A stretch of DNA of 64,000 nt, taken from positions 1 to 64,000 of the forward strand of contig JAJDOG010000005.1 of NCBI GenBank assembly GCA_022340285.1, given 5' to 3'. The position numbers were made by a program, and so were the translations under genes. Under the pieces are notes generated by a model that had not been told where the DNA came from, ran no database searches, and saw nothing but the letters and a program-made list of their open reading frames with translations. Positions 7,581-18,031 of the stretch are shown here, in pieces. The DNA is from Betaproteobacteria bacterium (GTDB taxonomy: Bacteria > Pseudomonadota > Gammaproteobacteria > Burkholderiales > SG8-39). The stretch's first letter is position 1; each line of letters opens with the position of its first letter.

Positions 7581-10124
7581 TTAGAGCGTGCGGGCAACCT
7601 CCTGGACCTCATAGACCTCGAGCTGGTCGCCGACCTTGATATCGTCGTACCCCTTGATGGACAAGCCGCACTCGAAACCCGATTTGACTTCACGCACATC
7701 GTCCTTGAACCGTTTCAGCGAGTCCAGCTCGCCGTCGTGGATCACGACGTTGTCACGCAGCAGGCGCACGCGGCCGTTGCGCCGCACGAGCCCTTCGAGC
7801 ACGTAGCAGCCCGCGACCGTCCCGACTTTGGAGATCCTGAACACCTGACGGATCTCCACCAGGCCGAGAACGTTCTCCTTCTTCTCAGGGGCAAGCATGC
7901 CCGAGAGAGCCGCCTTCACCTCGTCGACCGCTTCGTAGATGATGTTGTAGTAGCGGATGTCCACGCCGGCGTTCTCCGCAAGCTTGCGGGCCGCAGCGTC
8001 GGCACGGGTATTGAAGCCGATGACCACCGCATTGGATGCGAGTGCGAGGTTCACGTCCGACTCCGTGATGCCGCCCACCGCAGCGTGAATGACGCTGACT
8101 TTCACCTCGTCGGTGGACAGACGCGTCAGTGCGTGCGTCAGCGCTTCCTGCGAGCCCTGGACGTCCGCCTTGATGAGCAGGGGGAGCATCTTCACTTCGC
8201 CTTCGCCCATCTGCTCGAACATGTTCTCGAGCTTTGCGGCCTGCTGCTTGGCGAGCTTGACGTCGCGGAACTTGCCCTGGCGGAAAAGCGCGATCTCGCG
8301 CGCCTTGCGCTCGTCACCGAGCGCCGCGAGCTCCTCGCCGGCATTCGGCACTTCCGAGAGTCCTTGAATCTCGACCGGAATCGAGGGCCCCGCCGACGGC
8401 ACGCTGCGACCGGTCTCGTCCAGCATGGCCCGCACGCGCCCGAACGCTGCGCCGCAGAGCACGATATCCCCGCGCTTCAAGGTGCCGGACTGCACCAGAA
8501 CTGTCGCGACCGGTCCACGGCCCTTGTCCAGGCGTGCCTCGACCACGATGCCCTTGGCCGGAGCGTCCTCGGGCGCCTTCAGCTCGAGCACTTCCGCTTG
8601 GAGGAGCACCTGCTCGAGCAGGTTGTCGATTCCCGCGCCGGTCTTCGCCGAGACGGACACGAATGGCGAATCGCCGCCGTATTCCTCGGGAACGACGCCT
8701 TGTGCAACGAGCCCCTGTTTGACGCGCTCCGGGTTCGCTTCGGGCTTGTCGATCTTGTTGATCGCCACGACCAGCGGCACGTTGCCCGCCTTCGCGTGAT
8801 GGATCGCCTCGATGGTCTGCGGCATGACGCCGTCATCCGCGGCCACGACCAGAATGACGAGATCCGTCACCTTGGCGCCGCGGGCCCGCATCGCGGTGAA
8901 CGCCTCGTGGCCCGGCGTGTCGAGGAACGTGACGACCCCACGAGGCGTCTCGACGTGATAGGCGCCGATGTGCTGCGTGATGCCCCCCGCCTCGCCCGCT
9001 GCCACCTTGGCACGGCGGATATAGTCGAGCAGCGATGTCTTGCCGTGATCGACGTGACCCATCACGGTTACCACCGGCGCGCGCGGCTTGAGTTCCGCCT
9101 CCGTGTGCTCGGGCGTCTCGGTCAGGAGATAGGCTTCCGGGTCGTCGATCTTCGCCGCGATGGCCTTCTGCCCCATCTCCTCGACGACGATCATCGCCGT
9201 CTCCTGGTCGAGGACCTGATTGATCGTCACCATCTGCCCGAGCTTCATCAGCACCTTGATGACCTCGGCCGCCTTGACGGACATCTTGTGCGCCAGCTCG
9301 CCGACCGTGATCGTCTCGGGAACGTGGATGTCACGAATCACCGGCTCCGCCGGAGGAACGAAGGCCGGCTGCTGCTCGGCCACCGCCGGGCGATGATGCC
9401 GCGCAACCTTGGGCTGATGCCACCCGCCGCCGCCACCACCCGTGTCGCCGCGCGTCTTGATGGTCCGGCGCTTGGCCCCCTCGTCGCGCCAGACGGTCAC
9501 CTGCTTGACCGGCTTCTTGGCTTTCTTCTCGGCGCCCGCGCCGGCAGTCTTCGTCTTGTGCAACGTCGTATCGGCGGCGGGAGCCGGCTGTGCTCCGGCC
9601 GCCGCCTTCGCCGCCTCGGCCGCACGCTGCTCGGCTTCGCGCTGCTCGGCGAGCCGGCGTTCGCGTTCCTGCTTCTCGGCGATTTCCGCCGCTTGCCGCG
9701 CCGCCAACTCCTCCTGCCGTCGCTTCTCCTCCTCGCGCAGTTCCGATTCGCGCTTGTCGATCACAGGCGCGGGCGCCGGACTCGCTTCGGGGACTTCGGG
9801 TACCGGAGGCGCAGCCGTCTCGGAGGCATCCCGCTTCACGAACACCCGCTTCTTGCGCACCTCCACCTGGATCGTGCGCGATTTCCCGCTCGAGTCCGCC
9901 TTGCGGATCGCGCTGGTTTCCTTGCGAGTGAGCGTGATCTTGGTCTTTGGTTCCGCCCCGCCGTGCGCCTTGCGCAGGTACTCGAGGAGCTTGGTCTTGT
10001 CCTGCTCGCTGAGCAGATCCTCCGCGACCTTCTTGTTCACGCCGGCAGCACGCAACTGCTCAAGCAGCACCTGTGGCTTGACTTTCAGCTCGCCTGCGAA
10101 CTGCGAGACACTGGACTGGGCCAT
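7581..10124 (-). CDS. infB: Translation initiation factor IF-2
   Basis: IF-2 is the GTPase that places initiator tRNA on the ribosome. The protein (847 residues from the chosen start) has an IF2-N domain (about 1-50), a long charged Ala/Glu/Arg-rich linker (about 100-260) with a Gly run, a second IF2-N segment, then the GTPase with G1 motif GHVDHGKT near 352-359 and the C-terminal domains. The start [10 protein letters not shown] at 10124 matches the family. An ATG eight codons upstream (10148) would lie inside nusA and is less likely. Ten bp separate it from nusA. Confidence 0.96.
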   Translation of the reverse strand: MAQSSVSQFAGELKVKPQVLLEQLRAAGVNKKVAEDLLSEQDKTKLLEYLRKAHGGAEPKTKITLTRKETSAIRKADSSGKSRTIQVEVRKKRVFVKRDASETAAPPVPEVPEASPAPAPVIDKRESELREEEKRRQEELAARQAAEIAEKQERERRLAEQREAEQRAAEAAKAAAGAQPAPAADTTLHKTKTAGAGAEKKAKKPVKQVTVWRDEGAKRRTIKTRGDTGGGGGGWHQPKVARHHRPAVAEQQPAFVPPAEPVIRDIHVPETITVGELAHKMSVKAAEVIKVLMKLGQMVTINQVLDQETAMIVVEEMGQKAIAAKIDDPEAYLLTETPEHTEAELKPRAPVVTVMGHVDHGKTSLLDYIRRAKVAAGEAGGITQHIGAYHVETPRGVVTFLDTPGHEAFTAMRARGAKVTDLVILVVAADDGVMPQTIEAIHHAKAGNVPLVVAINKIDKPEANPERVKQGLVAQGVVPEEYGGDSPFVSVSAKTGAGIDNLLEQVLLQAEVLELKAPEDAPAKGIVVEARLDKGRGPVATVLVQSGTLKRGDIVLCGAAFGRVRAMLDETGRSVPSAGPSIPVEIQGLSEVPNAGEELAALGDERKAREIALFRQGKFRDVKLAKQQAAKLENMFEQMGEGEVKMLPLLIKADVQGSQEALTHALTRLSTDEVKVSVIHAAVGGITESDVNLALASNAVVIGFNTRADAAARKLAENAGVDIRYYNIIYEAVDEVKAALSGMLAPEKKENVLGLVEIRQVFRISKVGTVAGCYVLEGLVRRNGRVRLLRDNVVIHDGELDSLKRFKDDVREVKSGFECGLSIKGYDDIKVGDQLEVYEVQEVARTL

Positions 10125-10134
10125 ACGCGCTACC

Positions 10135-11616
10135 TCACTCCTCTGCAAACCAATGCGCCCGTGCCTTCATGATGAGCTCCTTGGCGCGTTCCGCATCCAT
10201 TTCGAACATTTCCACGAGGTCGTCGACCGCCAGGTCGGCCAGATCGTCGCGCGTCCGGATCCCCTTCTGCGCGAGCTTCCCCGCCAGCTCGCTATCCATG
10301 CCTTCGAGCTGCAGGAGATCGGGGTCGACGCCCTCGATGCTCTCCTCGCTCCGGATGGCCTGCACGAGCAGCGCATCGCGCGCCCTCGAACGCAGCTCGT
10401 TCACGATCGAGTCGTCGAACCCGTCGATTTCCAGCAGCTCGTTCGTCGGCACGTAGGCGACCTCTTCCAGGGTCGAGAAGCCTTCCTGGATGAGCGTGTC
10501 CGCCACGTCCTGGTCGACATCGAGCTTGTCGATGAACAGCTGCCGGATGGCAGTCGACTCCTCTTCGGTCTTGCGTTGGCTTTCTTCCTCGGTCATGAGG
10601 TTGATGTGCCAGCCGGTGAGCTCGGAGGCGAGCCGCACATTCTGCCCGGCCCGGCCGATCGCGATCGCGAGGTTCTCCTCGTCGACCACGACGTCCATCG
10701 CGTGTCGCTCTTCGTCGACGACGATCGAAAGCACTTCGGCCGGCGCGAGCGCGCCGATCACAAACTGCGCCGGATCGGCCGACCAGAGCACGATGTCGAC
10801 GCGCTCGCCGGCAAGCTCCTGGGTCACTGCCTGCACGCGCGAACCGCGCATGCCCACGCAGGTGCCGATGGGATCGATGCGCCGGTCGTTCGTGTGCACG
10901 CCGATCTTCGCGCGCACGCCTGGGTCGCGCGCCGCCGATTTGATCTCGAGCAGCCCTTCCTCGAGCTCCGGTACCTCGAGCCGGAAGAGCTCGATGATGA
11001 ACTCGGGCGCGGTACGCGAGAGGACGAGCTGCGGCCCGCGCAAGGTGCGATCGATCTTGAGCAGATAGGCCCGGCACCGGTCGCCGATCCGCAGATTCTC
11101 CTTGGGGATCATCTGGTCGCGCGGCAGGATCGCCTCGACGCGGCCCGACTCGATCACGGCATTGCCCCGCTCCATGCGCTTGATCGTGCCGGTCACGAGC
11201 TTGTCGTTGCGCGCGAGGAAGTCCTGGAGAATCTGCTCGCGCTCGGCATCCCTGATCTTCTGCAGGATGACCTGCTTGGCGGCCTGTGCGCCGATTCGTC
11301 CGAACTCGATCGGCTCGAGCGCCTCTTCGATGTAATCCTCGACCTGGACGTCCTGATATTGCTTGAGCGCATCCGAGATCGCGATCTGATGTCCCGGAAA
11401 CTCCACCGCGTCGTCCGGAACCACCTGCCAGCGGCGGAAGGACTCGAAGTCGCCGGTTTCCCGGTCGACCGCAACCCGGACCTCGACGTCTTCGCTCGTG
11501 AAGCGCTTCTTGGTCGCCGAGCCCAGCGCCAGCTCGAGCGCACCAAACACCACGTCCTTGGGGACGTTCTTCTCGCGCGCCAGTGCATCGACTAGCAGCA
11601 GCAACTCGCGACTCAT
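10135..11616 (-). CDS. nusA: Transcription termination/antitermination protein NusA
   Basis: NusA binds elongating RNA polymerase and controls pausing, intrinsic termination and antitermination. The 493-residue protein has the N-terminal polymerase-binding domain (about 1-130), S1 (about 135-200), two KH domains (about 230-345) and two acidic C-terminal repeats (about 360-490). The ATG at 11616 begins the conserved [13 protein letters not shown] and follows a GGAGA site; the open frame continues uselessly upstream. A hairpin with a T-tract in the operon leader suggests possible self-regulation. Confidence 0.96.
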   Translation of the reverse strand: MSRELLLLVDALAREKNVPKDVVFGALELALGSATKKRFTSEDVEVRVAVDRETGDFESFRRWQVVPDDAVEFPGHQIAISDALKQYQDVQVEDYIEEALEPIEFGRIGAQAAKQVILQKIRDAEREQILQDFLARNDKLVTGTIKRMERGNAVIESGRVEAILPRDQMIPKENLRIGDRCRAYLLKIDRTLRGPQLVLSRTAPEFIIELFRLEVPELEEGLLEIKSAARDPGVRAKIGVHTNDRRIDPIGTCVGMRGSRVQAVTQELAGERVDIVLWSADPAQFVIGALAPAEVLSIVVDEERHAMDVVVDEENLAIAIGRAGQNVRLASELTGWHINLMTEEESQRKTEEESTAIRQLFIDKLDVDQDVADTLIQEGFSTLEEVAYVPTNELLEIDGFDDSIVNELRSRARDALLVQAIRSEESIEGVDPDLLQLEGMDSELAGKLAQKGIRTRDDLADLAVDDLVEMFEMDAERAKELIMKARAHWFAEE

Positions 11617-11638
11617 CGTTCCAGTCTCCTCACAGCGC

Positions 11639-12124
11639 CTAACGCATCGAGAGATTCGGCACCAGCCGAGCTCTCTCGAGATTTGCAAACGGAAAAGACA
11701 CCACGCTACCGTCGACCTCGAGCTCGATCTCGTGCTCGGTCGCGCCGCGCAGCACGCCAGTGAAGCGCCGCCGATTGCCCACCGGCACCCGCAGTCGCAG
11801 CACGGCACGCTCTCCCTTGAAGCGTCGGAAGTGGGCCGGTGTCCTCAACACCCGGTCCAGCCCCGGGGAAGAAACCTCCAGCCGATCGTAGTCGACCCCC
11901 TCCACCGGCAGGACACGCTCGAGCTGGCGGCTCACCCTCTCGCAGTCCCCGACCGAAATCCCGCTCTGCACCAATCCGGACGCCGGCGGCGCAGCGCTCT
12001 CCGCAGGCCGATCGATGAATACGCGCAGGAGGCGTCCGCCGAGCGCGAACTGGGTTTCCACCAGCTCATATCCAAGTCCGGCAACGGTACGCTCCACCAC
12101 AGAATCAGTGCCCTTCGTGCTCAC
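11639..12124 (-). CDS. rimP: Ribosome maturation factor RimP
   Basis: RimP assists early 30S assembly. The protein (161 residues) contains the two-domain layout, with conserved GYELVETQF near 18-26, LRVFIDR, the [12 protein letters not shown] segment and SSPGLDRVL near 85-93. I chose the GTG at 12124 because GGAG lies 12 bp upstream. A TTG at 12148 is also in frame but lies within the T-tract of the leader hairpin. First gene of the nusA operon, with its promoter at 12186-12214. Confidence 0.9.
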   Translation of the reverse strand: MSTKGTDSVVERTVAGLGYELVETQFALGGRLLRVFIDRPAESAAPPASGLVQSGISVGDCERVSRQLERVLPVEGVDYDRLEVSSPGLDRVLRTPAHFRRFKGERAVLRLRVPVGNRRRFTGVLRGATEHEIELEVDGSVVSFPFANLERARLVPNLSMR

Positions 12125-12146
12125 GCGACGCACAAACTCCACAAAC

Positions 12147-12168
12147 AAAAAATGGGCACGCGGCCCAT
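12147..12168 (-). terminator. Terminator-like hairpin in the rimP-nusA leader
   Basis: On the minus strand ATGGGC and GCCCAT (12152-12168) form a 6-bp stem with a 5-nt loop, followed by six T residues. It lies downstream of the likely operon promoter and just before rimP. It could therefore end transcripts from rluB, attenuate the nusA operon, or both. Confidence 0.6.
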
Positions 12169-12185
12169 CCTCTCATCGGGCGGGG

Positions 12186-12214
12186 ATTTTAACAGGGAAG
12201 TGCCGGCAAGACAA
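12186..12214 (-). promoter_or_regulatory. Likely promoter of rimP-nusA-infB operon
   Basis: TTGTCT (12209-12214) and TAAAAT (12186-12191) are 17 bp apart on the minus strand, giving a predicted start near 12179, about 55 bp upstream of rimP. It lies in the gap after rluB. Confidence 0.65.
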
Positions 12215-12265
12215 CGGGATAGACGCGCATCGGGCGCGCCCGTCGGGTCCCCCGCCGGCCTGCCT

Positions 12266-13279
12266 TCAGCGGGCCCGGCTCGAGATTCCGGCGGTGCCCC
12301 GCCCCGTGGGGGTTTCGAGCGGCGCCAGCGCCAGCGCAATCTCGCTGGGCTCGAGCTCGCGCCACTGCCCTCGCTTGAGCCCCGGCGGAAGGCGAAACGT
12401 CCCGAAGCGCACTCGGATCAGCCGGCTCACCTGCACGCCGATCGCCTCGAACATGCGCCGAACCTCGCGGTTGCGGCCTTCCCGGAGCGTCACGTGATAC
12501 CAGTGATTGGCGCCTTCTCCACCGACATCGACGAGTGTCTCGAAGCGCGCCGGGCCGTCCTCGAGGAGCACGCCCTCCTGCAGACGCGCCGCCTGCTCCT
12601 CACCAAGCCGCCCCAGTACCCGAACGGCATATTCCCGCTCGATCTCGTAGCGAGGGTGCATGAGCCGGTCTGCGAGCTCCCCCGAAGTGGAGAAGAGCAG
12701 CAGGCCGCTCGTGTTGAAATCAAGCCGACCGATCGCGATCCAGCGCCCGCCCTTCACGCGGGGCAGCCGTTCGAACACGGTCGGCCTGCCCTGCGGGTCA
12801 TCCTTCGACACGATCTCGCCGGCAGGCTTGTGGTAGAGGAGAAGTCGCGGCTCGCCCTCGGTGCGCCGGAGCGGTACGGCCCGTCCATCCACGCTGACCC
12901 GGTCGCCGGGGCCGACGCGCTGTCCGATGTGCGCCGACCGGCCGTTCACTTCGACTCGTCCGGCGGCGATCCATTCCTCGATCGTGCGCCGCGAGGCCAG
13001 ACCGGCGCGCGCCAGCACCTTCTGCAGCTTCTCGGAGTCCAGCGCTTCGCCGCCTGCGTCGGATCGCGAAGCCGCTGCCCCGCGGCGCGCAAACCGCGGT
13101 GCAGCCCGTGCGTCCCGCCGACCGATCGTTTCCGACGCCTCAGGCTTGCTGCGGCTCGGTCTCGACTTCTGGACCCTCGCCCGCTCCGGCCGGCGGTCCT
13201 GCGGCGGGTTCGATGGGCCCGGCCGCCGGCTCGGCGAGCGGGGCCTGGGTGCCTTCGAGACTCTTGCTGATTTCTTCAA
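12266..13279 (-). CDS. rluB: 23S rRNA pseudouridine synthase, RluB type
   Basis: RluB-type enzymes modify uridines of 23S rRNA helix 80-93. The core has an S4 RNA-binding domain (about 83-140) and the pseudouridine synthase domain with catalytic Asp187 in GRLDFNTSG. It is preceded by an 80-residue basic Arg/Pro/Ser-rich tail. The only plausible start I see is a TTG at 13279, which lies inside scpB; the two genes then overlap by 140 bp in different frames. Some of that tail might not be translated. It is last in the trpS-scpAB operon. Confidence 0.88.
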   Translation of the reverse strand: MKKSARVSKAPRPRSPSRRPGPSNPPQDRRPERARVQKSRPSRSKPEASETIGRRDARAAPRFARRGAAASRSDAGGEALDSEKLQKVLARAGLASRRTIEEWIAAGRVEVNGRSAHIGQRVGPGDRVSVDGRAVPLRRTEGEPRLLLYHKPAGEIVSKDDPQGRPTVFERLPRVKGGRWIAIGRLDFNTSGLLLFSTSGELADRLMHPRYEIEREYAVRVLGRLGEEQAARLQEGVLLEDGPARFETLVDVGGEGANHWYHVTLREGRNREVRRMFEAIGVQVSRLIRVRFGTFRLPPGLKRGQWRELEPSEIALALAPLETPTGRGTAGISSRAR

Positions 13280-13781
13280 GTGGCGGAAGCTCCTCGAGCG
13301 ACCTCAGGCCGAGGTCATCCAGAAAGGTCTTGGTTGTCGCATAAAGCGCGGGGCGGCCGGGCGTGTCCCGATGGCCGACCACGTCGATCCAGTTGCGCGA
13401 CTCCAGGGTCTTGATGATATTGGGCGAAACGGTGACGCCGCGGATCTCCTCGATGTCGCCGCGGGTGGCCGGCTGCCGATACGCGATGATGGCGAGCGTT
13501 TCCAGCACGGCGCGCGAGTAGCGCGGCGCCTTCTCCGGGCTCATCCGCTCCATGTAGTGCTGGAACTCCGGGCGCGTCTGGAAACGCCAGCCGGTTGCGA
13601 GGTTCACGAGCTGCACGCCGCGCTCGGACCAGTCGCTGCGGAGCTCGTCGAGCAGCCGGCGCACGGTGTCCGCGCCGATTTCGTCGTCGAAAAGCTTGCG
13701 CAGCTGCGCGATGGGCACCGGATCCTGCGCCGCGAGGAGCGCGGTCTCCAGGATGGTTTTCACTTCATTCGGATTCAGCAT
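13140..13781 (-). CDS. scpB: Segregation and condensation protein ScpB
   Basis: ScpB is the kleisin-associated winged-helix subunit of the Smc-ScpAB condensin that compacts and separates chromosomes. The 213-residue protein has the tandem winged-helix core, with [13 protein letters not shown] and [11 protein letters not shown] visible in the second half, and a disordered acidic, Pro/Ala-rich C terminus. It overlaps scpA by 17 bp at its start and rluB at its end. Confidence 0.93.
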   Translation of the reverse strand: MLNPNEVKTILETALLAAQDPVPIAQLRKLFDDEIGADTVRRLLDELRSDWSERGVQLVNLATGWRFQTRPEFQHYMERMSPEKAPRYSRAVLETLAIIAYRQPATRGDIEEIRGVTVSPNIIKTLESRNWIDVVGHRDTPGRPALYATTKTFLDDLGLRSLEELPPLEEISKSLEGTQAPLAEPAAGPIEPAAGPPAGAGEGPEVETEPQQA

Positions 13782-14580
13782 GTTGAGCCAGCTTCACGTA
13801 GATCGGGGTATAGGGTTCGGCCTGGGTGACCTCGACCAGCCGCTCGCGCACGAGCTCCAGCAGCGCGAGGAAGGTGATGACCAGGACGGATACGCCGCGC
13901 CAGGGTTCGAACAGCTCGTTGAATTCTCTAAAGCCGCCCTCGGCGAGATTGCGCAGGATGCCGGTCATGTGCTCGCGCACGGACAGCTCCTCCCGGGTGA
14001 CCTTGTGGTGCTGCCTGACGCGTGCAAGCGAAAGGAGATGGCGCCACGCATTCTCGAGATCGCGCACGTTCACGTCCGGCAGCCGCTCGACCATGGTCTG
14101 CTCGATCCAGACGCCGATCGCCGCGAAATCGCGACCGCGCTGCGGGAGGGCATCGAGCTTCTGGGCGGCGAGCTTCATCCGCTCGTATTCGAGCAGCCGG
14201 CGCACGAGCTCTGCGCGGGGATCCTCCTCTTCGGTGACGTGCTTCGGACGCGGCAGCAGGAGACGCGACTTGATTTCCATCAGCATCGCGGCCATGACGA
14301 GATACTCGGCGGCGAGCTCGAGGTTGCGGTGGCGCATCGCCTCGACGTAGGCGAGGTACTGCTCGGTGACCCGCGCCATCGGGATGTCGAGGATGTCGAT
14401 GTTCGCTTTGCGAATCAGGTAGAGGAGCAGGTCGAGCGGTCCCTGGAAGGTCTCCAGGAACACCTCCAGGGCATCCGGCGGGATGTAGAGATCGGCGGGA
14501 ATCTCCATCACCGGTTCGCCCCGCACGAGTGCGATCCGCTGCGCGCCTTCCGGGCGCAACGTGACGACGTCTCCGCTCAC
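13765..14580 (-). CDS. scpA: Segregation and condensation protein ScpA
   Basis: ScpA is the kleisin that bridges Smc heads. The 271-residue protein shows the family core [14 protein letters not shown], then [14 protein letters not shown] and the long helical middle. The GTG at 14580 overlaps the trpS stop as GTGA, which argues for coupled translation. An in-frame ATG about 24 codons later would still keep the core. The frame continues upstream within trpS without protein-like sequence. Confidence 0.92.
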   Translation of the reverse strand: MSGDVVTLRPEGAQRIALVRGEPVMEIPADLYIPPDALEVFLETFQGPLDLLLYLIRKANIDILDIPMARVTEQYLAYVEAMRHRNLELAAEYLVMAAMLMEIKSRLLLPRPKHVTEEEDPRAELVRRLLEYERMKLAAQKLDALPQRGRDFAAIGVWIEQTMVERLPDVNVRDLENAWRHLLSLARVRQHHKVTREELSVREHMTGILRNLAEGGFREFNELFEPWRGVSVLVITFLALLELVRERLVEVTQAEPYTPIYVKLAQHAESE

Positions 14581-15779
14581 GAGTAGTCCAATCCCATCAC
14601 TTCGCGCACCTCGCGCATCGTCTCTCTGGCAAGCTCGCGCGCCTTGTCGCAGCCGTCGGCGACGATATTCTTGACGAGCGTGGGATCGTCCAGATACTTC
14701 TGGGCCCGCTCGCGCATCGGTGCCTGTTCGGCGAGCACCGCGTCGATGACGGGCTGCTTGCATTCCAGACAGCCGATCCCGGCGCTGCGGCAACCCGCCT
14801 GCACCCATTCCTTGGTCTTCTGGTCCGAATACGTCAGGTGGAATTGCCAGACCGGGCACTTCGCCGGATCGCCGGGGTCGGTGCGCTTCACCCGTGCTGG
14901 ATCGGTCGGCATGGTGCGGATCTTCTTCGTGACGGACTCGGCGTCTTCACGCAGCGCGATGGTGTTGCCATACGACTTCGACATCTTCTGCCCGTCGAGT
15001 CCGGGCAACCGGGACGCCTCGGTGAGCAGGACGTCAGGTTCGACGAGAATCACGCGCCCGCCTCCTTCCAGATACCCGAACAGCCGCTCGAGGTCGCCCG
15101 CGGCAAGATTTTGCGCCTCGTCGAGCAGCGCGCGGGCGGATTCGAGCGCCCCCTCGTCGCCCTGCTCCTGGTAGCGCGTGCGAAGTTGATTGTAGAGCTT
15201 TGCCTTGCGACTGCCGAGCTTCTTCACGGCCGCTTTGGCCTTCTCCTCGAAGCCGGGCTCGCGGCCATAGATGTGGTTGAAACGGCGCGCGATTTCGCGC
15301 ATGAACTCCACGTGGGGCACCTGGTCCTCGCCTACCGGCACGAAGCGCGCACGATAAATGAGCACGTCGGCGCTCTGCAGGAGCGGGTAGCCCAGGAATC
15401 CGTAGGTCGCAAGATCGCGGTCCGCGAGCTTTTCCTGCTGATCCTTGTACGTGGGCACGCGCTCGAGCCATCCTAGCGGCGTGATCATGGAGAGCAGCGT
15501 GTGCAGCTCGGCATGCTCCGGAATGCGGGACTGCATGAAAAGCGTCGCTTGCGCGGGATCGACGCCCGACGCCAGCCAGTCGATCACCATGTCCCACGCA
15601 TTCTCCTCGACCACCTGCGATTCGTCGTAGTGGGTGGTGAGGGCGTGCCAGTCCGCGACGAAGTAGAAGCAGGGAAACTCGCTCTGCAGCTTTACCCAGT
15701 TCTTCAGCGCGCCGTGGTAGTGGCCTAGATGCAGCGCGCCCGTCGGACGCATTCCGGAGACGACCCGCTCGGGATACAT
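14577..15779 (-). CDS. trpS: Tryptophanyl-tRNA synthetase
   Basis: A class I aminoacyl-tRNA synthetase charging tRNA-Trp. The HIGH-type motif GALHLGHYHG is at 14-23 and KMSKS at 265-269. The 400-residue length reflects an insertion of roughly 65 residues (about 180-250, Lys/Glu-rich) before the KMSKS loop, a feature of the long TrpRS forms seen in some proteobacteria. It is co-transcribed with scpA. Confidence 0.95.
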   Translation of the reverse strand: MYPERVVSGMRPTGALHLGHYHGALKNWVKLQSEFPCFYFVADWHALTTHYDESQVVEENAWDMVIDWLASGVDPAQATLFMQSRIPEHAELHTLLSMITPLGWLERVPTYKDQQEKLADRDLATYGFLGYPLLQSADVLIYRARFVPVGEDQVPHVEFMREIARRFNHIYGREPGFEEKAKAAVKKLGSRKAKLYNQLRTRYQEQGDEGALESARALLDEAQNLAAGDLERLFGYLEGGGRVILVEPDVLLTEASRLPGLDGQKMSKSYGNTIALREDAESVTKKIRTMPTDPARVKRTDPGDPAKCPVWQFHLTYSDQKTKEWVQAGCRSAGIGCLECKQPVIDAVLAEQAPMRERAQKYLDDPTLVKNIVADGCDKARELARETMREVREVMGLDYS

Positions 15780-15788
15780 CGTGGCGCC

Positions 15789-16451
15789 CTAGAAGCTGAA
15801 GATCGAGTCGATGATCATGAGCGACGCGCCGATGAGCGGATTCAGGATCAGCCCGAGCACATTGGTGAAGAGCAGGACCAGCAGGATCGGAAAACCCAGC
15901 GGCTCGAGGCGCATGTACGAGATCGCTGCGGGCTCCGGCAGCAGGCTCGCAAGGATGCGCCCGCCGTCGAGCGGGAGAATCGGCAGGAGATTCAGCACCA
16001 TGAGCACGATGTTGATCATGATCCCCGCCTGCGCCATGAAGGCAAGCGGCTGGGAAAAATAATGCGGCGGCAGAAGAATCGCGCCCTTGAGCACGGCAGC
16101 CCAGATGCAGGTCATCAGAAAGTTCGCGCCAGGCCCCGCTGCGGCCACCCAGAGCATGTCGCGCTTGGGATGGCGCAGCGCGTGGTAGTTCACCGGGACC
16201 GGCTTGGCCCATCCGAACAGGATCCCTCCCCCGCCGAACAGCTTGCTCATGACCAGGATCACGAGCGGTACGACGATGGTTCCCACCAGATCGATGTGGC
16301 GCAGCGGATTGAGACTGATCCGGCCCAGCCGGTAGGCGGTCATGTCGCCGAAATGGCGGGCGACGTAGCCGTGCGCGGCCTCGTGCAGGGTGATGGCGAA
16401 GATGACCGGAAGCGCATAGATGGCGATGGTCTGGACGAGGTTGAATTCCAT
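15789..16451 (-). CDS. Site-2 protease family membrane metalloprotease
   Basis: A 220-residue polytopic membrane protein of the short S2P family. The zinc motif HEAAH (His23, Glu24, His27) lies in the first membrane segment, and the second motif LPLDGG has Asp162. About five hydrophobic segments are visible. Members of this group sit beside trpS-scpAB in many proteobacteria; the substrate is not known. It ends 9 bp before trpS. Confidence 0.88.
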   Translation of the reverse strand: MEFNLVQTIAIYALPVIFAITLHEAAHGYVARHFGDMTAYRLGRISLNPLRHIDLVGTIVVPLVILVMSKLFGGGGILFGWAKPVPVNYHALRHPKRDMLWVAAAGPGANFLMTCIWAAVLKGAILLPPHYFSQPLAFMAQAGIMINIVLMVLNLLPILPLDGGRILASLLPEPAAISYMRLEPLGFPILLVLLFTNVLGLILNPLIGASLMIIDSIFSF

Positions 16452-16505
16452 GAATTGCCGGGGCCGGGTGACCGGGTATTCTATCAGAGCGCCGATGCCG
16501 CCCTC

Positions 16506-17129
16506 TCAGGCAAGAACCGGCTCGACCGCGCCCTTGCCGATGCGTACGATTTCAGGCACCGGACCGGTCAGGTCCACGACGGTGCTCGGCTCGATGCCGC
16601 AGGCTCCCGCGTCGAGCACGAGCTCGATCCGCGGGCCTAGGCGGTCACGAATCTCCTCCGGGTCGTTCAACGGATGCTCGTCGCCCGGGAGAATCAGCGT
16701 TGCGGAGAGCAGCGGCTCGCCGAGCTCTGCCAGGAGCACCTGCGCCACGGGATGGTCCGGCACGCGCACGCCTATCGTGCGGCGGCGCGGATGCATCAAG
16801 CGGCGGGGAACTTCCCGCGAGGCGGGCAGAATGAACGTGTAGCTGCCTGGCGTGAGCTTCTTGAGCAGGCGAAAACGCGCATTGTCCACGTTCGCATAAG
16901 CCCCGATCTGTGAAAGGTCCCGGCACATGAGCGTGAGATGGCGCTGCTCGTCCATGCCTCGGATGCGCCGCATCCTGATCATTGCGTCCTTGTCGCCGAC
17001 GCGGCAGCCGAGTGCGTAGCAGGAGTCGGTCGGATACGCGATGACGCCACCGTCGCGCAATATCTCCGCGGCACGCTTGATCAGCCGCGGCTGCGGATCA
17101 ACCGGATGGATGGTGAAGTATTGCGCCAT
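16506..17129 (-). CDS. YciO/Sua5-family protein
   Basis: A 207-residue single-domain YrdC/Sua5-type fold protein. GGVIAYPTDSCYALGC (28-43), the KRxR-type basic binding site and SATLILPGDE are recognisable. Sua5/TsaC makes threonylcarbamoyl-AMP for the t6A modification of tRNA; the YciO subgroup, which this resembles in its N terminus (MAQYFTIHP), has a less certain role. It lies in an operon with the PHP phosphatase and S2P gene. Confidence 0.85.
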   Translation of the reverse strand: MAQYFTIHPVDPQPRLIKRAAEILRDGGVIAYPTDSCYALGCRVGDKDAMIRMRRIRGMDEQRHLTLMCRDLSQIGAYANVDNARFRLLKKLTPGSYTFILPASREVPRRLMHPRRRTIGVRVPDHPVAQVLLAELGEPLLSATLILPGDEHPLNDPEEIRDRLGPRIELVLDAGACGIEPSTVVDLTGPVPEIVRIGKGAVEPVLA

Positions 17130-17147
17130 GGCGCGCGCCGCGCAGCG

Positions 17148-17990
17148 CTACGCCCGGTCCCAGTCGTGCCAGACTGGCGTGAGATCTGCCGGCAAGGGTG
17201 GCAGGCTGCCGAGCTCGACCGCGCTTTCCTGCGGGCCATGGAAGTCCGAGCCGCGCGAGGCCAGCAGATCGAGCTCGCGGGCCAAGAAGGCGAATTCCAG
17301 ATACTGGGGACGTGTGTGGCTCCCGGTGACGACTTCCACGCCCTCGCCGCCAGCCGACTTGAACTCCGCGAGGAAGCGTCGCATCTCGGCACGGCTGAGC
17401 TTGTAGCGGCCCGGGTGGGCGACGATTGCCCGCCCACCGCTCGCGGTGATCCAGCCGACCGCCTCGCCCAGACTCGCCCACTTCTGCGGCACGTAGCCGG
17501 GTTTCCCCGAAACGAGATACCGCTGGAACACCGTCTTGACGTCGCGCACGTGACCACGCTCCACGAGAAAGCGCGCGAAGTGGGTCCTGCCGATGAGGCG
17601 CGGATTCTCGGCGAAGGTGTAGGCACCCTCGAGGCTTCCGGGTATCCCTGCTGCCGCGAGTCCCTCGGCAATGCGCTCGGCTCGCGCCGTGCGCGTGTCG
17701 CGCACCGCTTCGAGTCCGCGCACGAGAATCTCGCTTTCCGGATCGATACCGAGACCCACGATGTGAATGGTGACGCCGTTCCAGGTCACCGAGATCTCGA
17801 CGCCGTCGACGAAGCCGATGCCGACTTCGCGCGCCGTGTCGCGCGCCTCGTCGAGACCGGAGAGTTCGTCATGGTCGGTCAGCGCAAGCGTCGTGACGCC
17901 CCGCGCAGCGGCGCGGCGCACGAGCTCCGAGGGGGCGAGCAGCCCGTCAGATGACGTCGAATGGCAGTGCAGGTCGAAGTTCTCGATCAC
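17148..17990 (-). CDS. PHP-domain phosphoesterase (RNase AM/YciV-like)
   Basis: A 280-residue PHP-domain protein with the metal-binding motifs DLHCHSTSSDG (6-16), LTDHDE and a late HPGRYK and SDFHG. It matches the trpH/YciV group of 3',5'-nucleotide bisphosphate phosphatases, which also trim rRNA 5' ends (RNase AM). The start is GTG at 17990. First gene of the operon running to rluB. Confidence 0.87.
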   Translation of the reverse strand: MIENFDLHCHSTSSDGLLAPSELVRRAAARGVTTLALTDHDELSGLDEARDTAREVGIGFVDGVEISVTWNGVTIHIVGLGIDPESEILVRGLEAVRDTRTARAERIAEGLAAAGIPGSLEGAYTFAENPRLIGRTHFARFLVERGHVRDVKTVFQRYLVSGKPGYVPQKWASLGEAVGWITASGGRAIVAHPGRYKLSRAEMRRFLAEFKSAGGEGVEVVTGSHTRPQYLEFAFLARELDLLASRGSDFHGPQESAVELGSLPPLPADLTPVWHDWDRA

Positions 17991-18031
17991 GCGATTCTCT
18001 TACGAGGATGTTAGCACGGCGCTCGAGGCGC

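Noticed and set aside
7560-10172. 870-codon plus-strand frame opposite infB
   Set aside because: Antisense shadow of infB, without family features or a ribosome-binding site.
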